DNA of 64,000 nt from contig CM049316.1 of the NCBI GenBank assembly GCA_026874595.1, positions 4,726,339 to 4,790,338 of the forward strand, written 5' to 3'. Numbering within the stretch: position 1 is the first letter of the stretch; every line of letters starts with the position of its first letter. The position numbers and the translations under genes were made by a program. The stretch comes from Sipunculus nudus. Its lineage: Eukaryota > Annelida > Sipuncula > Golfingiida > Sipunculidae. The notes under the pieces were generated by a model. That model saw only the letters and a list, made by a program, of their open reading frames with translations, did no database searches and had not been told where the DNA came from. Below are positions 61,701 through 64,000 of this stretch, one piece after another.

Positions 61701-64000
61701 TTAGAAGTACTGTAGACAGTATTACCAGGTGAATATTTAAACAATTCACACTGATAATCTTTTATGTAAATTTTAAACCAATTAGAAGTTCTGTTGACTG
61801 TATTACCAGGTGAATATTTAAACAATTCACACTGATAATCTTTTATGTAAATTTTAAACCAATTAGAAGTTCTGTTGACTGTATTACCAGGTGAATATTT
61901 AAACAATTCACACTGATAATCTTTTATGTAAAATTTAAACCAATTAGAAGTTCTGTTGACAGTATTACCAGGTGAATATTTAAACAATTCACACTGATAA
62001 TCTTTTATGTAAATTTTAAACCAATTAGAAGTTCTGTTGACTGTATTACCAGGTGAATATTTAAACAATTCACACTGATAATCTTTTATGTAAATTTTAA
62101 ACCAATTAGAAGTTCTGTTGACTGTATTACCAGGTGAATATTTAAACAATTCACACTGATAATCTTTTATGTAAAATTTAAACCAATTAGAAGTACTGTA
62201 GACAGTATTACCAGGTGAATATTTAAACAATTCACACTGATAATCTTTTATGTAAAATTTAAACCAATTAGAAGTTCTGTTGACTGTATTACCAGGTGAA
62301 TATTTAAACAATTCACACTGATAATCTTTTATGTAAATTTTAAACCAATTAGAAGTTCTGTTGACTGTATTACCAGGTGAATATTTAAACAATTCACACT
62401 GATAATCTTTTATGTAAATTTTAAACCAATTAGAAGTTCTGTTGACTGTATTACCAGGTGAATATTTAAACAATTCACACTGATAATCTTTTATGTAAAA
62501 TTTAAACCAATTAGAAGTTCTGTTGACAGTATTACCAGGTGAATATTTAAACAATTCACACTGATAATCTTTTATGTAAATTTTAAACCAATTAGAAGTT
62601 CTGTTGACTGTATTACCAGGTGAATATTTAAACAATTCACACTGATAATCTTTTATGTAAAATTTAAACCAATTAAAAGTACTGTAGACTGTATTACCAG
62701 GTGAATATTTAAACAATTCACACTGATAATCTTTTATGTAAAATTTAAACCAATTAGAAGTACTGTTGACTGTATTACCAGGTGAATATTTAAACAATTC
62801 ACACTGATAATCTTTTATGTAAAATTTAAACCAATTAGAAGTTCTGTTGACAGTATTACCAGGTGAATATTTAAACAATTCACACTGATAATCTTTTATG
62901 TAAATTTTAAACCAATTAGAAGTTCTGTTGACTGTATTACCAGGTGAATATTTAAACAATTCACACTGATAATCTTTTATGTAAATTTTAAACCAATTAA
63001 AAGTACTGTAGACTGTATTACCAGGTGAATATTTAAACAATTCACACTGATAATCTTTTATGTAAAATTTAAACCAATTAGAAGTACTGTTGACTGTATT
63101 ACCAGGTGAATATTTAAACAATTCACACTGATAATCTTTTATGTAAATTTTAAACCAATTAGAAGTTCTGTTGACTGTATTACCAGGTGAATATTTAAAC
63201 AATTTACACTGATAATCTTTTATGTAAAATTTAAACCAATTAGAAGTTCTGTAGACTGTATTACCAGGTGAATATTTAAACAATTCACACTGATAATCTT
63301 TTATGTAAAATTTAAACCAATTAGAAGTACTGTAGACAGTATTACCAGGTGAATATTTAAACAATTCACACTGATAATCTTTTATGTAAAATTTAAACCA
63401 ATTAGAAGTTCTGTTGACTGTATTACCAGGTGAATATTTAAACAATTCACACTGATAATCTTTTATGTAAATTTTAAACCAATTAGAAGTTCTGTAGACA
63501 GTATTACCAGGTGAATATTTAAACAATTCACACTGATAATCTTTTATGTAAAATTTAAACCAATTAGAAGTACTGTAGACAGTATTACCAGGTGAATATT
63601 TAAACAATTCACACTGATAATCTTTTATGTAAAATTTAAACCAATTAGAAGTTCTGTTGACTGTATTACCAGGTGAATATTTAAACAATTCACACTGATA
63701 ATCTTTTATGTAAAATTTAAACCAATTAGAAGTTCTGTTGACTGTATTACCAGGTGAATATTTAAACAATTCACACTGATAATCTTTTATGTAAAATTTA
63801 AACCAATTAGAAGTACTGTTGACTGTATTACCAGGTGAATATTTAAACAATTCACACTGATAATCTTTTATGTAAAATTTAAACCAATTAGAAGTACTGT
63901 AGACAGTATTACCAGGTGAATATTTAAACAATTCACACTGATAATCTTTTATGTAAAATTTAAACCAATTAGAAGTTCTGTTGACTGTATTACCAGGTGA
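55711..64000 (+). repeat. 81-bp satellite (about 102 copies) derived from the HAUS4 exon 6 / intron 6 junction
   Basis: The unit is GAAGTACTGTAGACAGTATT + ACCAG|GTGAATATTTAAACA + ATTCACACTGATAATCTTTT + ATGTAAAATTTAAACCAATT + A. Unit 1 begins inside coding exon 6: its last 25 nt are identical to the A variant of the repeat. The array runs unbroken to the window edge. Two main head variants alternate (A: GTACTGTAGACAG; B: GTTCTGTTGACTG), and independently GTAAAATTT or GTAAATTTT in the tail. All copies keep CCAG|GTGAAT. The antisense frame is open because 81 = 27 x 3; one base is missing near 57635, splitting it in two. Not coding. Confidence 0.97.

Noticed and set aside
55686-63931. Two very long antisense open frames (642 and 2,099 residues) made of a 27-residue repeat
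   Set aside because: They are the 81-bp satellite read on the minus strand. Variation is not biased to third codon positions (F/I, Y/N, S/R swaps), a 1-bp deletion near 57635 splits them without consequence, and the repeat derives from a plus-strand exon junction.
55711-64000. CRISPR-like regular repeat array
   Set aside because: Units are contiguous without unique spacers, and the DNA is a spliced animal gene.

Overview
The window comes from an intron-rich metazoan genome, most probably a marine invertebrate. It is AT-rich, its introns are full of TIR elements, a tRNA-headed SINE and minisatellites, and its proteins look animal without being vertebrate-like. The dispersed 'aaaggtcaaggtcac' and 'ttttagctcaactg' type repeats recall those of molluscs and other marine invertebrates, but the species cannot be fixed from the sequence. 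Five spliced protein genes were rebuilt by hand from splice sites, phase and family conservation. Four of them keep reading frame across every junction to a stop or to the window edge, and the fifth is cut by the left edge.

Layout: (1) 94-2970 minus, 5' part of a TSSK-like Ser/Thr kinase, head-to-head with (2) 4045-19617 plus, a ten-exon CIBAR1/FAM92 BAR-domain gene of the ciliary base. The 1.07 kb between their start codons carries X-box-like and CRE-like motifs. (3) 23540-38390 minus, an eleven-exon RPUSD2-type RNA pseudouridine synthase, convergent with CIBAR1 and head-to-head with (4) 39605-46254 plus, ENY2 (SAGA DUB module / TREX-2 subunit). (5) 50644 to beyond the right edge, plus, HAUS4 (augmin subunit); six exons are visible.

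Mobile DNA in introns: a TIR element with a relic PHD-like finger and a coding minisatellite (about 4749-7224), a foldback MITE (7710-8048), a hAT element with a perfect 8-bp target duplication (10931-12542), a tRNA-derived SINE (16361-16736), two copies of a C-rich dispersed repeat (17950, 42940), and several complex tandem/dispersed repeats.

The most unusual signal is that three tandem arrays start at an exon's 5' splice site. Two of them, both in HAUS4, have copied the 3' end of a coding exon together with its donor. The larger is an 81-bp array of about 102 copies filling 55711-64000 and running off the window. Because 81 is divisible by three, it produces huge antisense open frames that are not genes.
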